Assembly: GCF_900099915.1 (NCBI RefSeq)
Contig: NZ_FNDB01000002.1
Span: 287,910 to 351,909, forward strand
Length of the DNA stretch: 64,000 nt
Origin: Flavobacterium omnivorum
GTDB lineage: Bacteria; Bacteroidota; Bacteroidia; Flavobacteriales; Flavobacteriaceae
Direction: 5' to 3'
Made by a program: the position numbers and the translations under genes. Under the pieces are notes generated by a model. The model did no database searches. It saw only the letters and a program-made list of their open reading frames with translations, and was not told the origin of the DNA. Of the stretch, positions 45,996 to 55,051 are shown one piece after another (position 1 is the first letter of the stretch; each line of letters begins with the position of its first letter).

Positions 45996-47075
45996 ATGTA
46001 TTTAAAAAAGATTTCATTATTCAATTATAAGAACTTTTCAGAAGCAAATTTCGATTTTGATAGCAAAATAAACTGTTTTGTGGGTAAAAACGGTATTGGA
46101 AAAACAAATGTACTGGATGCAATCTACCATCTGGCGTACGGAAAAAGTTATTTTAATCCGTTAGCCGTCCAAAACATTAAACATGGCGAGGAATTTTTTG
46201 TAATTGATGCTGAATTTGAAAAAAAAGACAGAACGGAACAAATCGTTTGCAGCTTAAAAAAAGGCCAAAAAAAAATATTAAAGCGCAATGGAAAAGCGTA
46301 CGATAAATTTTCGGATCATATTGGCTTTATTCCTTTGGTTATTATCTCTCCAGCGGACAGGGATTTAATTGTAGAAGGCAGCGAAACTAGGCGGAAATTT
46401 ATGGACAGTGTCATTTCGCAATTGGATTCGGCTTATTTGCAACAACTCATTCAATACCAGAAGGTCATGAGCCAGCGCAATGCCTTGCTAAAATACTTTG
46501 CGTTGAATCATGTTTTTGACATCGATACGCTATCTATATATAATGAGCAACTCCATGGTTTTGCCCAATCTATTTTCGAAAAAAGAAAAGAATTTATCGA
46601 AGATTTAATACCTATTTTCAACAGGCATCATCAAGCCATAACTGGTTCTCAAGAAACCGTACAATTGGTTTACGAAAGTCACTTATTTGAAAAGGATTTA
46701 TTGACACTTTTAAAAGAAAATAGCAATAAAGACAGGACTTTACAATACACTAGTGTAGGAATACATAAAGACGATTTAGCCTTTGAAATTGACCACCACC
46801 CTATAAAGAAATTTGGATCACAAGGACAACAAAAATCATATCTAATCGCTTTGAAATTAGCCCAATTTGAATTTTTAAAGAAGCAAAGTGGCGTAAAACC
46901 CATCCTTCTTTTTGATGATATCTTTGATAAGCTAGATGAAAGTCGGGTAGCTAAAATTATCGAAATGGTCAACAGCGCTACTTTTGGACAACTCTTTATT
47001 TCCGACACGCATCAAGAACGAACCGAAGCGATTCTAAAATCAACACATCAGACCTATAGAATATTTAACTTATAA
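45996..47075 (+). CDS. recF: DNA repair and replication protein RecF
   Basis: The protein has 359 residues. This SMC-like ATPase loads RecA at gapped DNA. The N-terminal [19 protein letters not shown] precedes Walker A (GKNGIGKTN, about 30-38). Further along are SGRR-like [13 protein letters not shown], the ABC signature FGSQGQQKS (about 270-278) and Walker [15 protein letters not shown]. Length and motif order are normal. The start has an ATG 23 codons after an in-frame stop-rich leader. It heads a plus-strand run; a near-consensus TAATTTGCACC lies at about 45930. Confidence 0.95.
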   Translation: MYLKKISLFNYKNFSEANFDFDSKINCFVGKNGIGKTNVLDAIYHLAYGKSYFNPLAVQNIKHGEEFFVIDAEFEKKDRTEQIVCSLKKGQKKILKRNGKAYDKFSDHIGFIPLVIISPADRDLIVEGSETRRKFMDSVISQLDSAYLQQLIQYQKVMSQRNALLKYFALNHVFDIDTLSIYNEQLHGFAQSIFEKRKEFIEDLIPIFNRHHQAITGSQETVQLVYESHLFEKDLLTLLKENSNKDRTLQYTSVGIHKDDLAFEIDHHPIKKFGSQGQQKSYLIALKLAQFEFLKKQSGVKPILLFDDIFDKLDESRVAKIIEMVNSATFGQLFISDTHQERTEAILKSTHQTYRIFNL

Positions 47076-47150
47076 CTTTTATTTAGCACTTTATTGACTT
47101 CAAAAATTTAAAAATTACCTAATTTAGCTTATTACATTTAAAAAAAAACA

Positions 47151-47849
47151 ATGAAATACAATCCAATACTAGTGCTACTCCTCTCTTTTGTAATGCTATC
47201 GTGTAACGGTCAATCTTCAAAGTACAGTAAATCGATCGACGCGAAAGCTTTTTCTGAAAAAATCGCAGCAACACCAAATCCACAAATTCTCGACGTAAGA
47301 ACTCCCGAGGAGTTTGCCTCAGATCATATCGACAAGGCTATAAATATAAATTGGCTAGGAGACAGTTTTGTTGTGGACAGTAAAAAACTAGACAAAACAA
47401 GGCCTCTTTTTGTGTATTGTAAAAGCGGAGCAAGAAGTCAAAACGCGGTTCAAAAACTAGAAGAACTTGGTTTTACAAATTTATACCAATTGCAAGGGGG
47501 AATTCTAAAATGGGAGGCTTCAGGATTTTCTAAACCAACTGACAAAATTAGCGGAATGACGGAGCAGGAATACAATAATTTACTACGCTCTGATAAAAAA
47601 GTATTGATCGATTTTTACGCAGAGTGGTGTGCTCCTTGCAAAAAAATGAAACCCTTCCTTTTAAAAATGGAAAAAGAATTGGCAGATAAAGTAACTATCA
47701 TTCGCTTGGATGCCGATAAAAACAAAACCTTGATGACCGAAATGAAAATAAGTGAGCTTCCCACGCTACTACTATATGATAATGCGACAGTAAAATGGAG
47801 ACAATCTGGTTTTGTAAGCGAAGAAGAATTAAGAAAACAAATACAATAG
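47151..47849 (+). CDS. Rhodanese-thioredoxin fusion lipoprotein
   Basis: The protein has 232 residues. A lipoprotein signal peptide with lipobox VMLSC (Cys18) anchors it to a membrane. A rhodanese domain follows (about 35-125) with the active-site loop FVYCKSGARSQ (catalytic Cys). A thioredoxin domain comes next (about 140-232) with WCAPC and the cis-proline in SELPTLLLY. Both active sites look intact. The fusion suggests coupling of sulfur transfer or sulfide oxidation with disulfide exchange in the periplasm; this is inference. It is followed 6 bases later by the DUF2461 gene, so the two are likely co-transcribed. Confidence 0.92.
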   Translation: MKYNPILVLLLSFVMLSCNGQSSKYSKSIDAKAFSEKIAATPNPQILDVRTPEEFASDHIDKAININWLGDSFVVDSKKLDKTRPLFVYCKSGARSQNAVQKLEELGFTNLYQLQGGILKWEASGFSKPTDKISGMTEQEYNNLLRSDKKVLIDFYAEWCAPCKKMKPFLLKMEKELADKVTIIRLDADKNKTLMTEMKISELPTLLLYDNATVKWRQSGFVSEEELRKQIQ

Positions 47850-47855
47850 CTCAAA

Positions 47856-48527
47856 ATGCTTTCAAAAGAAACCCTACAATTTCTAGATGATTTAAAAGCC
47901 AACAACAATCGAGATTGGTTTTTGGAAAACAAAAAACGATACGAATCTTTCAAAAAAGACTACCAACAATTAGTTGCTGATTTCCTAGACGCCATGAAAC
48001 CGCTTGATCCTTCACTAGAAATGTTGGAGGTCAAAAATTGTACTTTTAGAATCAATCGTGACATTCGGTTTTCCAAAGACAAGACGCCCTACAAAACCCA
48101 TTTAGGAGTCTGGCTTTCCTCTGGTGCCAAAGGGTTGAATCGTTCCGGGTATTATATTCACTTAGAAAAAGGAGCTAGTTTTATTGCAGGTGGATTGTAT
48201 TGTCCCGAAGCAGATGACCTAAAAAAAATGCGTAAAGAAATTGCCTTTTTCTATGATGATTTAGAAGCCATTCTTGACGAAATAAATTTCAAAAAAGAGT
48301 TTAAGGATTTTGATAGAAATGAAAAAAACATGCTAAAAAATCCACCTAGAGGTTATGAAAAAGAACATCCAGCTATTGAATTACTAAAATTAAAAAGCTT
48401 TGAGTCTTCGCAAAAAATTGAGTTCTCCAGCGTTTCTAAAAAAGATTTTGTTGCGGTCATGAGTCATAAATTAATTGCACTAAAACCATTGAATGACTTT
48501 ATAAATCGCGCTTTAACGTCGGAATAA
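47856..48527 (+). CDS. DUF2461 family protein
   Basis: The protein has 223 residues. It matches the DUF2461 (TIGR02453) family, with an N-terminal FLDDLKANNNRDWFLENKKRYE, then FRINRDIRFSKDKTPYKTHLGVWLS and GYYIHLEKGASFIAGGLYCPEADDLKKMRKEI. The function is unknown. It is predicted to be cytoplasmic. It starts 6 bases after the rhodanese-thioredoxin gene and ends 5 bases before the glycosyltransferase gene, so it is embedded in the operon. Confidence 0.9.
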   Translation: MLSKETLQFLDDLKANNNRDWFLENKKRYESFKKDYQQLVADFLDAMKPLDPSLEMLEVKNCTFRINRDIRFSKDKTPYKTHLGVWLSSGAKGLNRSGYYIHLEKGASFIAGGLYCPEADDLKKMRKEIAFFYDDLEAILDEINFKKEFKDFDRNEKNMLKNPPRGYEKEHPAIELLKLKSFESSQKIEFSSVSKKDFVAVMSHKLIALKPLNDFINRALTSE

Positions 48528-48532
48528 TTACA

Positions 48533-49600
48533 ATGAAAAAAAAGAAAATACTTTTTCTTGGCGAATCCTATAGAGCCGATGCGATCACGTGGATGAACGG
48601 ACTAAAGGAATTTGGTGATTTCGAAATTATTACTTGGGAATTAAAAACACCCAGCAATTGCTTCCATAATCGCATTTTAAGGATTTTCGAATTTCAATTT
48701 GCTATTTTTAAAATTAGAGAAATAATCAAATTACAGAAGCCTGATATGGTCATTGCAGAACGCACAACCAGCTATGGCTTCCTTGCAGCATTATCAGGAG
48801 TAAAACCTGTTGCAATAGCACAGCAAGGAAGAACTGATTTATGGCCAGAAAAATCTCTCTCGTTACCATTAAAAAAAATTATTCAACATTATGCTTTTCA
48901 AAAAGCGGATTTAATACATGCTTGGGGACCTATTATGACCCTTTCTATGATCAAGGCAAAGGCAGATATGACTAAAGTTTTAGTATTGCCAAAAGGAATT
49001 GATTTGAGGAAATTTGGAAACACAAATAAGGCAACACCCGAAAAAATTTGTGCTATTGTAACACGCTCTTTGCTGCCAGAATACCGCCATGCCACTATTC
49101 TAAAATCTTTTGGGATTTTAAACCAAAAAGGAATTGATTTCGAACTGACCATTATAGGTAATGGAACTGAACTTCCAACTTTAAAAAGTTTAGCTAAAAA
49201 ACTAAAGATTGAAAAGAAAGTGAATTTTATGGGAAGAATTCCAAACACGGAGTTACCCACGTTATTACAAAAATCAAATATTTACATCAGCATGCCAATA
49301 ACGGAAGGGGTTTCCGCCTCTTTATTTGAAGCTATGGCTTGTTATTGCTATCCTATTGTAACCGATATCCCTGGAAATAAAAGTTGGATTACCCATCGAG
49401 AAAACGGGGGACTCGTTGCTATTGATGATCATGCAAAACTAGCAGAAGAATTGATCTGGTCCTTTGAAAATAAAGCGCATCGCGAGCAAGCCGTTACTAA
49501 AAACGGAATATTTGTGGAAGAAAATGCTAATTACAAGATCAACATGAAGATTATTGCTCATAAATACCACGAATTAATCAACTCTAATCTTCCTGACTAA
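48533..49600 (+). CDS. GT4-type glycosyltransferase
   Basis: The protein has 355 residues of GT-B fold. The N-terminal domain is somewhat unusual (LFLGESYRADAITWMNGLKEFG). The C-terminal nucleotide-sugar domain has VLPKGIDLRKF, IGNGTELPTL, VNFMGRIPNTELPTLLQKSNIYISMP and the EX7E motif in EGVSASLFEAMACYCYPIVTDIPGN. It transfers a sugar from an activated donor, for surface or cell-wall polysaccharide. It is followed 2 bases later by asnB. The acceptor is unknown. Confidence 0.9.
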   Translation: MKKKKILFLGESYRADAITWMNGLKEFGDFEIITWELKTPSNCFHNRILRIFEFQFAIFKIREIIKLQKPDMVIAERTTSYGFLAALSGVKPVAIAQQGRTDLWPEKSLSLPLKKIIQHYAFQKADLIHAWGPIMTLSMIKAKADMTKVLVLPKGIDLRKFGNTNKATPEKICAIVTRSLLPEYRHATILKSFGILNQKGIDFELTIIGNGTELPTLKSLAKKLKIEKKVNFMGRIPNTELPTLLQKSNIYISMPITEGVSASLFEAMACYCYPIVTDIPGNKSWITHRENGGLVAIDDHAKLAEELIWSFENKAHREQAVTKNGIFVEENANYKINMKIIAHKYHELINSNLPD

Positions 49601-49602
49601 AT

Positions 49603-51450
49603 ATGTGTGGAATTAACGGAATCTTGCATTTACAATCCCAAAAAAAAGTAGACGAACGCATTCTCATCAAGATGCGTGATTCGCTAGAGCATCGCGGCCC
49701 TGATGACAAAGGTATATTTATTGACAATAACATTGGTTTTGGACACAGACGATTGTCAATATTAGATGTTTCTAGCGCCGGCCATCAGCCCTTTCTTTCG
49801 AATGATGGAAGATATGTGATGACCTATAATGGCGAAATCTATAACTATAAAGAATTTTATCCAGAGTTGAAGAGTAATGGATTTGACATTGAAACCACTT
49901 CAGATACGGAAGTTCTGATGAAATTGTTTGAGTTGCACGGCTTAAAAATGCTGCACCGCCTCAATGGAATGTTTGCCTTTGCGATTTGGGATAAATTAGA
50001 AAAAAAACTAATTGTTGCCCGAGATCGAATGGGTGTAAAACCCTTGTATTATTCTTTTTATAACGAAATTTTTTATTTTGCATCGGAGCAAAAAGCACTT
50101 TTTACCGCAGGTGTTCCGCTAAAAATGGCACAGGAAGGGCTAGAAGAATATATATTTAATCGATTTGTAGCCGGTGAAAACACGCTGTACCAAAACGTAA
50201 AAAAAGTATTGCCCGGACATGTAATGACCCTACACGAAGGCGGAAAAGTTACGACCGAAAAATGGTGGGATTTGAAAAAAGAAATACAGAACCAGCCTAA
50301 AATTAAAAATCCTGTAGAATGGTTTCGAGAAACATTTGATGATTCTATAAAAATGAGAATGATCAGTGACGTTCCTGTCGGTGTTTTATTAAGTGGCGGA
50401 CTGGACTCCTCCTCTGTTTTAGCTTCTCTACACCACCAAAATTACAAAGACATTGAAACCTTTAATATTGGCTTTAAAGAAAAGGAACATAACGAATCGC
50501 ACTTAGCCAAAATGATGGCTGAGAAATTTGATTATGGATTTCACACCATGCAATTAGAAAATCAAAATCTTTATGATCAATTGTTAAGTGCCACTTATTT
50601 TCAGGATGAACCTATTATGCATTTAAGTGAACCACATCTTTTAGCCCTGTCGAAAATGGCAAAACCATCAGTAAAAGTTTTGCTTTCTGGCGAAGGTGCT
50701 GATGAATTAATGGGTGGATACGTACGCTACAAAGCATTAAAATATCCCTCCTTATTAAATTCAATTGCAACAATTGGTGCTTTGGATCTTTTTAACAAAC
50801 AACCTCGTTATGATAAGCTAACGCGTTATGCGCAAATTAGTAAAAAATCGGAACTGGTCATTTTTAATGGTTCCAATATCTATCCAAAAGATATCGCGGA
50901 AATTTATGGAATTAATGCACTTCCAAAAAATGAATATAGGAAGCAAATTTATAAAGACGCAAAATCGTTATACCCAGAAAATTTACGAAGACAGGCGCTT
51001 TATTTTGATCAACATACTTACTTGTGCTCACTATTGGATCGAAATGACCGCTGCACGATGGGCGCTTCTATTGAATGCAGAGAACCCTTTTTAGATCCAA
51101 GACTGATAATTGGCTTGGGCTCCTTAGATGACAAATGGTTATTTGCTGGAAAAAAATGGAAATTCATCCTCAAAAAGGCAATGCAAGAGCGTCTGCCCAA
51201 TGAAATTCTGCAATTTAAAAAAGTAGGCTTAAGTGCCCCTTGGGGAGATTATATTACAAAAAGCACCGCTTTTAAAGACGAATTAGAATCATTTTCGAAA
51301 AGTGAACTTTTTCAAATGCCGTATTTTGAACACATCAACATCCAAAAACTTGTAGTGAATTTACAAAAAGGAGATAACCGAATGACACCGTACATTATGC
51401 CGTTATTTATGATGCATATCTGGATGAAATCCTATGCAGCTAAATTTTAA
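49603..51450 (+). CDS. asnB: Asparagine synthase (glutamine-hydrolysing)
   Basis: The enzyme has 615 residues. Cys2 (MCGINGIL) is the N-terminal nucleophile of the class II glutamine amidotransferase domain, followed by HRGPDDKG and MTYNGEIYN. The synthetase domain has the PP-loop LLSGGLDSSSV (about 262-272) and VLLSGEGADELMGGY (about 362). Its C-terminus has ECREPFLDPRLI. It makes Asn (or, in polysaccharide clusters, an amide-modified sugar) from Asp, Gln and ATP. The length of 615 and the tight coupling to a glycosyltransferase resemble the polysaccharide-cluster AsnB type rather than the E. coli housekeeping form, so the exact acceptor is open. Confidence 0.92.
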   Translation: MCGINGILHLQSQKKVDERILIKMRDSLEHRGPDDKGIFIDNNIGFGHRRLSILDVSSAGHQPFLSNDGRYVMTYNGEIYNYKEFYPELKSNGFDIETTSDTEVLMKLFELHGLKMLHRLNGMFAFAIWDKLEKKLIVARDRMGVKPLYYSFYNEIFYFASEQKALFTAGVPLKMAQEGLEEYIFNRFVAGENTLYQNVKKVLPGHVMTLHEGGKVTTEKWWDLKKEIQNQPKIKNPVEWFRETFDDSIKMRMISDVPVGVLLSGGLDSSSVLASLHHQNYKDIETFNIGFKEKEHNESHLAKMMAEKFDYGFHTMQLENQNLYDQLLSATYFQDEPIMHLSEPHLLALSKMAKPSVKVLLSGEGADELMGGYVRYKALKYPSLLNSIATIGALDLFNKQPRYDKLTRYAQISKKSELVIFNGSNIYPKDIAEIYGINALPKNEYRKQIYKDAKSLYPENLRRQALYFDQHTYLCSLLDRNDRCTMGASIECREPFLDPRLIIGLGSLDDKWLFAGKKWKFILKKAMQERLPNEILQFKKVGLSAPWGDYITKSTAFKDELESFSKSELFQMPYFEHINIQKLVVNLQKGDNRMTPYIMPLFMMHIWMKSYAAKF

Positions 51451-51454
51451 TTCT

Positions 51455-51462
51455 TACTTTTG
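51455..51462 (+). promoter_or_regulatory. -7 promoter element of murB
   Basis: TACTTTTG fits TAnnTTTG, 4 bases after the asnB stop and 36 bases before the murB ATG. It would make murB independent of the asnB operon. Confidence 0.5.
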
Positions 51463-51498
51463 ACCAAGAATATATAATTCAAATACGCCCTTTCGTTT

Positions 51499-52512
51499 AT
51501 GGAAACACAAGCTAATTTCTCTTTAAGAAAACTCAATACTTTTGGCATTGAAGCCAAGGCCAAACAGTTCGTTGCCGTGCATTCTGTACAAGATTTAGAA
51601 ACTATTTTAATTGAAAACAAATCACAGAAAAAATTTATTTTGGGTGGAGGCAGCAATATGCTTTTGACCCAGGATATTGAAGCATTGGTGATTCATATCG
51701 ATTTAAAAGGTAAAAAAATTATAGAAGAAAATGAAGATTTTGTCTGGGTCGAAAGTCAGGCTGGCGAAAGTTGGCATGAATTTGTGCTTTGGACCATCGA
51801 TCAAAATTTTGGTGGATTAGAAAACATGTCACTCATCCCTGGAAATGTGGGAACTACACCGGTACAAAACATTGGTGCTTATGGAACTGAAATCAAAGAT
51901 ACTTTTATTTCTTGTGAAGCAATGACAATAGAAAATCAGAAAATGAAAACGTTCACCAAGGACGAATGTCATTTTGGATACCGAGAAAGTGTTTTCAAAA
52001 ATGAAGTAAAAAACCAATACATCATTACATCCGTCGTTTTTAAATTGACCAAAACAAATCATAAAATCAATACCTCTTATGGAGACATTACGGCTGAGTT
52101 AGCTAAAAACAACATTACAAATCCTACTTTAAAGGATATCAGTACTGCTGTAATTGCTATCCGACAAAGCAAATTACCAGATCCAAAAGAATTGGGAAAC
52201 AGCGGTAGTTTCTTTAAAAATCCGATTCTATTGAAATCTGATTTCGAAAAAATTCATCAGCAATTCCCTGAAATGAAATATTTTGATATTTCTGAAACCG
52301 AAGTAAAAGTTCCTGCGGGATGGCTGATTGAGCAAGCGGGTTTTAAAGGAAAACGTTTTGGCGATGCCGGAATCCACAAAAACCAGGCTTTAGTTTTAGT
52401 AAATTATGGCAATGCGACAGGACAAGAAATTTTGACTGTTTCAAAGGATATTCAGCAAACCGTTTTTAATATATTTGGTATCCACATCGAGGCCGAAGTA
52501 AATGTGATTTAG
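51499..52512 (+). CDS. murB: UDP-N-acetylenolpyruvoylglucosamine reductase
   Basis: The enzyme has 337 residues. This FAD enzyme reduces enolpyruvyl-UDP-GlcNAc to UDP-MurNAc in cell-wall precursor synthesis. FAD-binding motifs are ILGGGSNMLLTQ and SLIPGNVGTTPVQNIGAYG. The proton-donor Ser is in GNSGSFFKNP, with VPAGWLIEQAGFKG after it. The type I layout (no YLMP-type deletion) resembles E. coli MurB. The start lies 36 bases after a -7 element. Confidence 0.95.
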   Translation: METQANFSLRKLNTFGIEAKAKQFVAVHSVQDLETILIENKSQKKFILGGGSNMLLTQDIEALVIHIDLKGKKIIEENEDFVWVESQAGESWHEFVLWTIDQNFGGLENMSLIPGNVGTTPVQNIGAYGTEIKDTFISCEAMTIENQKMKTFTKDECHFGYRESVFKNEVKNQYIITSVVFKLTKTNHKINTSYGDITAELAKNNITNPTLKDISTAVIAIRQSKLPDPKELGNSGSFFKNPILLKSDFEKIHQQFPEMKYFDISETEVKVPAGWLIEQAGFKGKRFGDAGIHKNQALVLVNYGNATGQEILTVSKDIQQTVFNIFGIHIEAEVNVI

Positions 52513-52583
52513 AGTTCAAACTAAGAAGCAAAAAATACGAGTACAACAAATGAAAAATTTTAATTCGTCAATCTAAAATCACA

Positions 52584-53198
52584 ATGTACACTCCAGAAAT
52601 CTACAAAAACGAGAATTCAGAAGAAATCAATAAATTTCTTCAAGAAAATAGCTTTGGTATTTTAATCAATCAATCCAACGGGAAATTGTGCGCCACACAT
52701 ATTCCTTTGGAACTAGATGTTAATAAAGAAGGTGAAGATATTTTGTATGGACACATTTCTAAAGAAAATCCACAATGGAAAGGATTTACTGATAACGACC
52801 AAGTCTTAGCCGTATTTTCAGGACCTCATAGTTATATTTCTTCCTCTTGGTACGATCATGAAAATGTGCCAACATGGAATTATATTGCCGTTCATGTGTA
52901 CGGAAAAATAAAAATTATTGAAGGAGAAGGCGTGGTCGAATCCTTGAAGAAACTAGTTGATAAATACGAACAAAACTCTGAAAAACCGATTCGAATAGAA
53001 GATTTAGCTCAGAAAACGATGTTGCAAAGTCGGGGTATTGTAGCCTTTGAAATTAAAATAACTGAAATCCAAGCTACGAGAAAAATGTCGCAAAATAGGG
53101 ATGCAAAGAACTATCAAACCATTATCACCGAATTAGAAAAAATAAATACAGATCAGTCCATCGCTACCGCAAAAGAGATGAAGAAATGCCCAATATAA
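52584..53198 (+). CDS. FMN-binding PaiB-like protein
   Basis: The protein has 204 residues. It matches the PaiB/FMN-binding split-barrel family often annotated as negative transcriptional regulator. It shows MYTPEIYKNENSEEINKF, GILINQSNGKLCATHIPLELD, GHISKENPQWKGF, VFSGPHSYISSSWYDHENVPTWNYIAVHVYGK, then a helix before KISEIQATRKMSQNR-like residues. The fold suggests FMN binding and oxidoreductase activity. The regulator label is historical and not supported by a DNA-binding domain here. It stands alone. Confidence 0.88.
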   Translation: MYTPEIYKNENSEEINKFLQENSFGILINQSNGKLCATHIPLELDVNKEGEDILYGHISKENPQWKGFTDNDQVLAVFSGPHSYISSSWYDHENVPTWNYIAVHVYGKIKIIEGEGVVESLKKLVDKYEQNSEKPIRIEDLAQKTMLQSRGIVAFEIKITEIQATRKMSQNRDAKNYQTIITELEKINTDQSIATAKEMKKCPI

Positions 53199-53247
53199 AT
53201 TCTTTAGAAATTCACAGATTGTATTTAACAATTCGCAATTCTATTCA

Positions 53248-53255
53248 TACCTTTG
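53248..53255 (+). promoter_or_regulatory. -7 promoter element of the GT2 operon
   Basis: TACCTTTG matches TAnnTTTG, 44 bases upstream of the glycosyltransferase start. Between them is a small CCCGA-GATT-TCGGG hairpin (53262-53275) in the predicted 5' leader. The nearest TTG is 26 bases upstream, which is further than usual. Confidence 0.5.
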
Positions 53256-53299
53256 CACGTTCCCGAGATTTCGGGTATTAAAAACTCATTAAACTCAAA

Positions 53300-54406
53300 A
53301 TGCTTATATTAATTCTTTACTTTTTTATTTTTATTGTTGCGGTTCAAATTTTTTATTATCTAGGTGTTTTTGGGAAATTTGCTTTCGCCAAAGCGCAAAA
53401 GATAACGCCCAAAAGAATCCCAATTTCAGTTATAGTGTGTGCTAAAAACGAAGAAGAAAATGTGACCAATTTCATTCCCTTGCTGGCTGAACAAAACTAT
53501 CCAGATTTTGAAATTGTCTTGATTGATGATGCTTCAAGCGACAATACTTTGGCTATATTTGAAGGTTTTGAAAAGCAATATGCAAACGTTCGCTTGGTAA
53601 AAGTAGAGAACAACGAAGCCTTTTGGGGAAACAAAAAATACGCCCTAACGTTAGGAATAAAAGCCGCTAAAAAGGAGTATCTATTATTCACGGATGCCGA
53701 TTGTTACCCCACTTCAAAAGAATGGATTACAGGCATGAGCTCTCAGTTTACGATGCAAAAAACTATTGTTTTGGGTTATGGTAAATATGAAAAAATCGCA
53801 AACTCTTTCTTGAATAAAATAATACGTTTTGAGACTTTATTGACCGCTATTCAATATTTTTCTTGGGCAAAAATTGGGCATCCTTACATGGGCGTTGGAC
53901 GAAATTTAGCCTATAAAAAAGAAGAGTTCTTCAACGTGAATGGATTCATAGAACACATGCAAATTCGTTCTGGAGACGATGATTTATTTATAAACCAAGC
54001 TGCAAAAGCCAAAAACACGACAATCGCTTACACGCCAGAAAGCGTAACGCTTTCTAAGCCTAAAACAACTTACAAGGACTGGCTAATTCAAAAAAGAAGA
54101 CATATTGCAACGGCCAATTATTACAAGTCCTTTGACAAGTTTCAATTGGGCCTTTTCTACGGTTCCCAATTATTATTTCTTATCCTCCCTATCGTATTGC
54201 TGGCTTTTCAATTTCAATGGATTCTAGTACTTTGCTTAATAGCGCTGCGATATATTATAACCTGGATCATAGTAGGATTTTCGGCAGGTAAATTAAAAGA
54301 AAAAGATGTCGTATATTGGTATCCAATTATTGAATTAGTATTAATATTCGCCCAAATTAATATCTTCATCACTAATACATTCTCAAAACCAGTACATTGG
54401 AAATAA
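53300..54406 (+). CDS. GT2-type membrane glycosyltransferase
   Basis: The protein has 368 residues. One transmembrane segment at the N-terminus (LILILYFFIFIVAVQIFYYLGVF) precedes the GT-A domain with ISVIVCAKNEEENV, IVLIDDASSDNT, FTDADC (DxD) and GVGRNLAYKK. RSGDDDLFINQAA and QKRRHIATANYY correspond to the ED and QxxRW-like motifs of processive enzymes. Two C-terminal transmembrane segments complete it. It transfers sugars across or at the membrane, for a surface glycan. The next gene starts 10 bases before its stop, so the two overlap. Confidence 0.9.
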   Translation: MLILILYFFIFIVAVQIFYYLGVFGKFAFAKAQKITPKRIPISVIVCAKNEEENVTNFIPLLAEQNYPDFEIVLIDDASSDNTLAIFEGFEKQYANVRLVKVENNEAFWGNKKYALTLGIKAAKKEYLLFTDADCYPTSKEWITGMSSQFTMQKTIVLGYGKYEKIANSFLNKIIRFETLLTAIQYFSWAKIGHPYMGVGRNLAYKKEEFFNVNGFIEHMQIRSGDDDLFINQAAKAKNTTIAYTPESVTLSKPKTTYKDWLIQKRRHIATANYYKSFDKFQLGLFYGSQLLFLILPIVLLAFQFQWILVLCLIALRYIITWIIVGFSAGKLKEKDVVYWYPIIELVLIFAQINIFITNTFSKPVHWK

Positions 54407-54948
54407 ACAAACAAATAGAAAAAGCAAAACAAGGCGATCAAGTTGCCTTCACTTTTCTATTAAATTATTATTGGAATGAAGTATATGGTTTTATGCTTAA
54501 ACGCACCGAAAATGAAACCAATGCAGAAGATATTACTATCGAAACGTTCTCAAAAGCATTTGACAAAATAGCTTCGTACAACGCTGAATTCCAGTTTAAC
54601 ACTTGGCTGATTGCTATTGCAAAAAATGTCCACATCGACCTATTAAGAAAAAAGAAATCAAGCCTTTTTGTCGAAATTACTGAAGAAGAAGACCATCAAG
54701 CCTACAATATTGCAGATACCACTCCCTCCGCAGAAGATGAATTAATAACAGAACAAAATCTTTCTCAATTACTGCAATTCATCAAAGAATTGAAACCCCA
54801 TTATCAAGAAGTCATTCAGTTGCGCTATTTTCAGGAAATGAGTTATCAGGAAATTGCCAATAAAATTAATGAACCTTTGAGCAATGTGAAGATTAAATTG
54901 CTTCGCGCCAAGAAACTTCTGGCAGAAATCATTCAGAATAAAAGGTAG
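54397..54948 (+). CDS. ECF-type RNA polymerase sigma factor
   Basis: The protein has 183 residues. Sigma region 2 (about 20-85; RTENETNAEDITIETFSKAFDKI, NTWLIAIAKNVHIDLLRKKK) and region 4 (about 125-178; HYQEVIQLRYFQEMSYQEIANKINEPLSNVKIKLLRAKKLL) are complete. The start is a TTG overlapping the end of the glycosyltransferase gene, giving MEINKQIEKAKQGDQVAF; this is typical of ECF sigmas, though a TTG start is a guess. No anti-sigma gene follows; the next gene is convergent. It directs transcription of an unknown regulon. Confidence 0.9.
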   Translation: MEINKQIEKAKQGDQVAFTFLLNYYWNEVYGFMLKRTENETNAEDITIETFSKAFDKIASYNAEFQFNTWLIAIAKNVHIDLLRKKKSSLFVEITEEEDHQAYNIADTTPSAEDELITEQNLSQLLQFIKELKPHYQEVIQLRYFQEMSYQEIANKINEPLSNVKIKLLRAKKLLAEIIQNKR

Positions 54949-55051
54949 TTTTATTTTAGAAAATCTGAATCTATTCTTTAGTAGCTGCAAAGAAAAGTGA
55001 TCTAAATAATTTTTAGACCACTTAGTAACATCAAAGTATTTTTTAATAAAA

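Noticed and set aside
46679-47008. 109-residue minus-strand frame inside recF
   Set aside because: It is a shadow of the RecF coding strand, which has all family motifs.
53262-53275. Small hairpin in the GT2 leader as a riboswitch
   Set aside because: Only a 5-bp stem with a 4-base loop; no conserved riboswitch core could be recognised.
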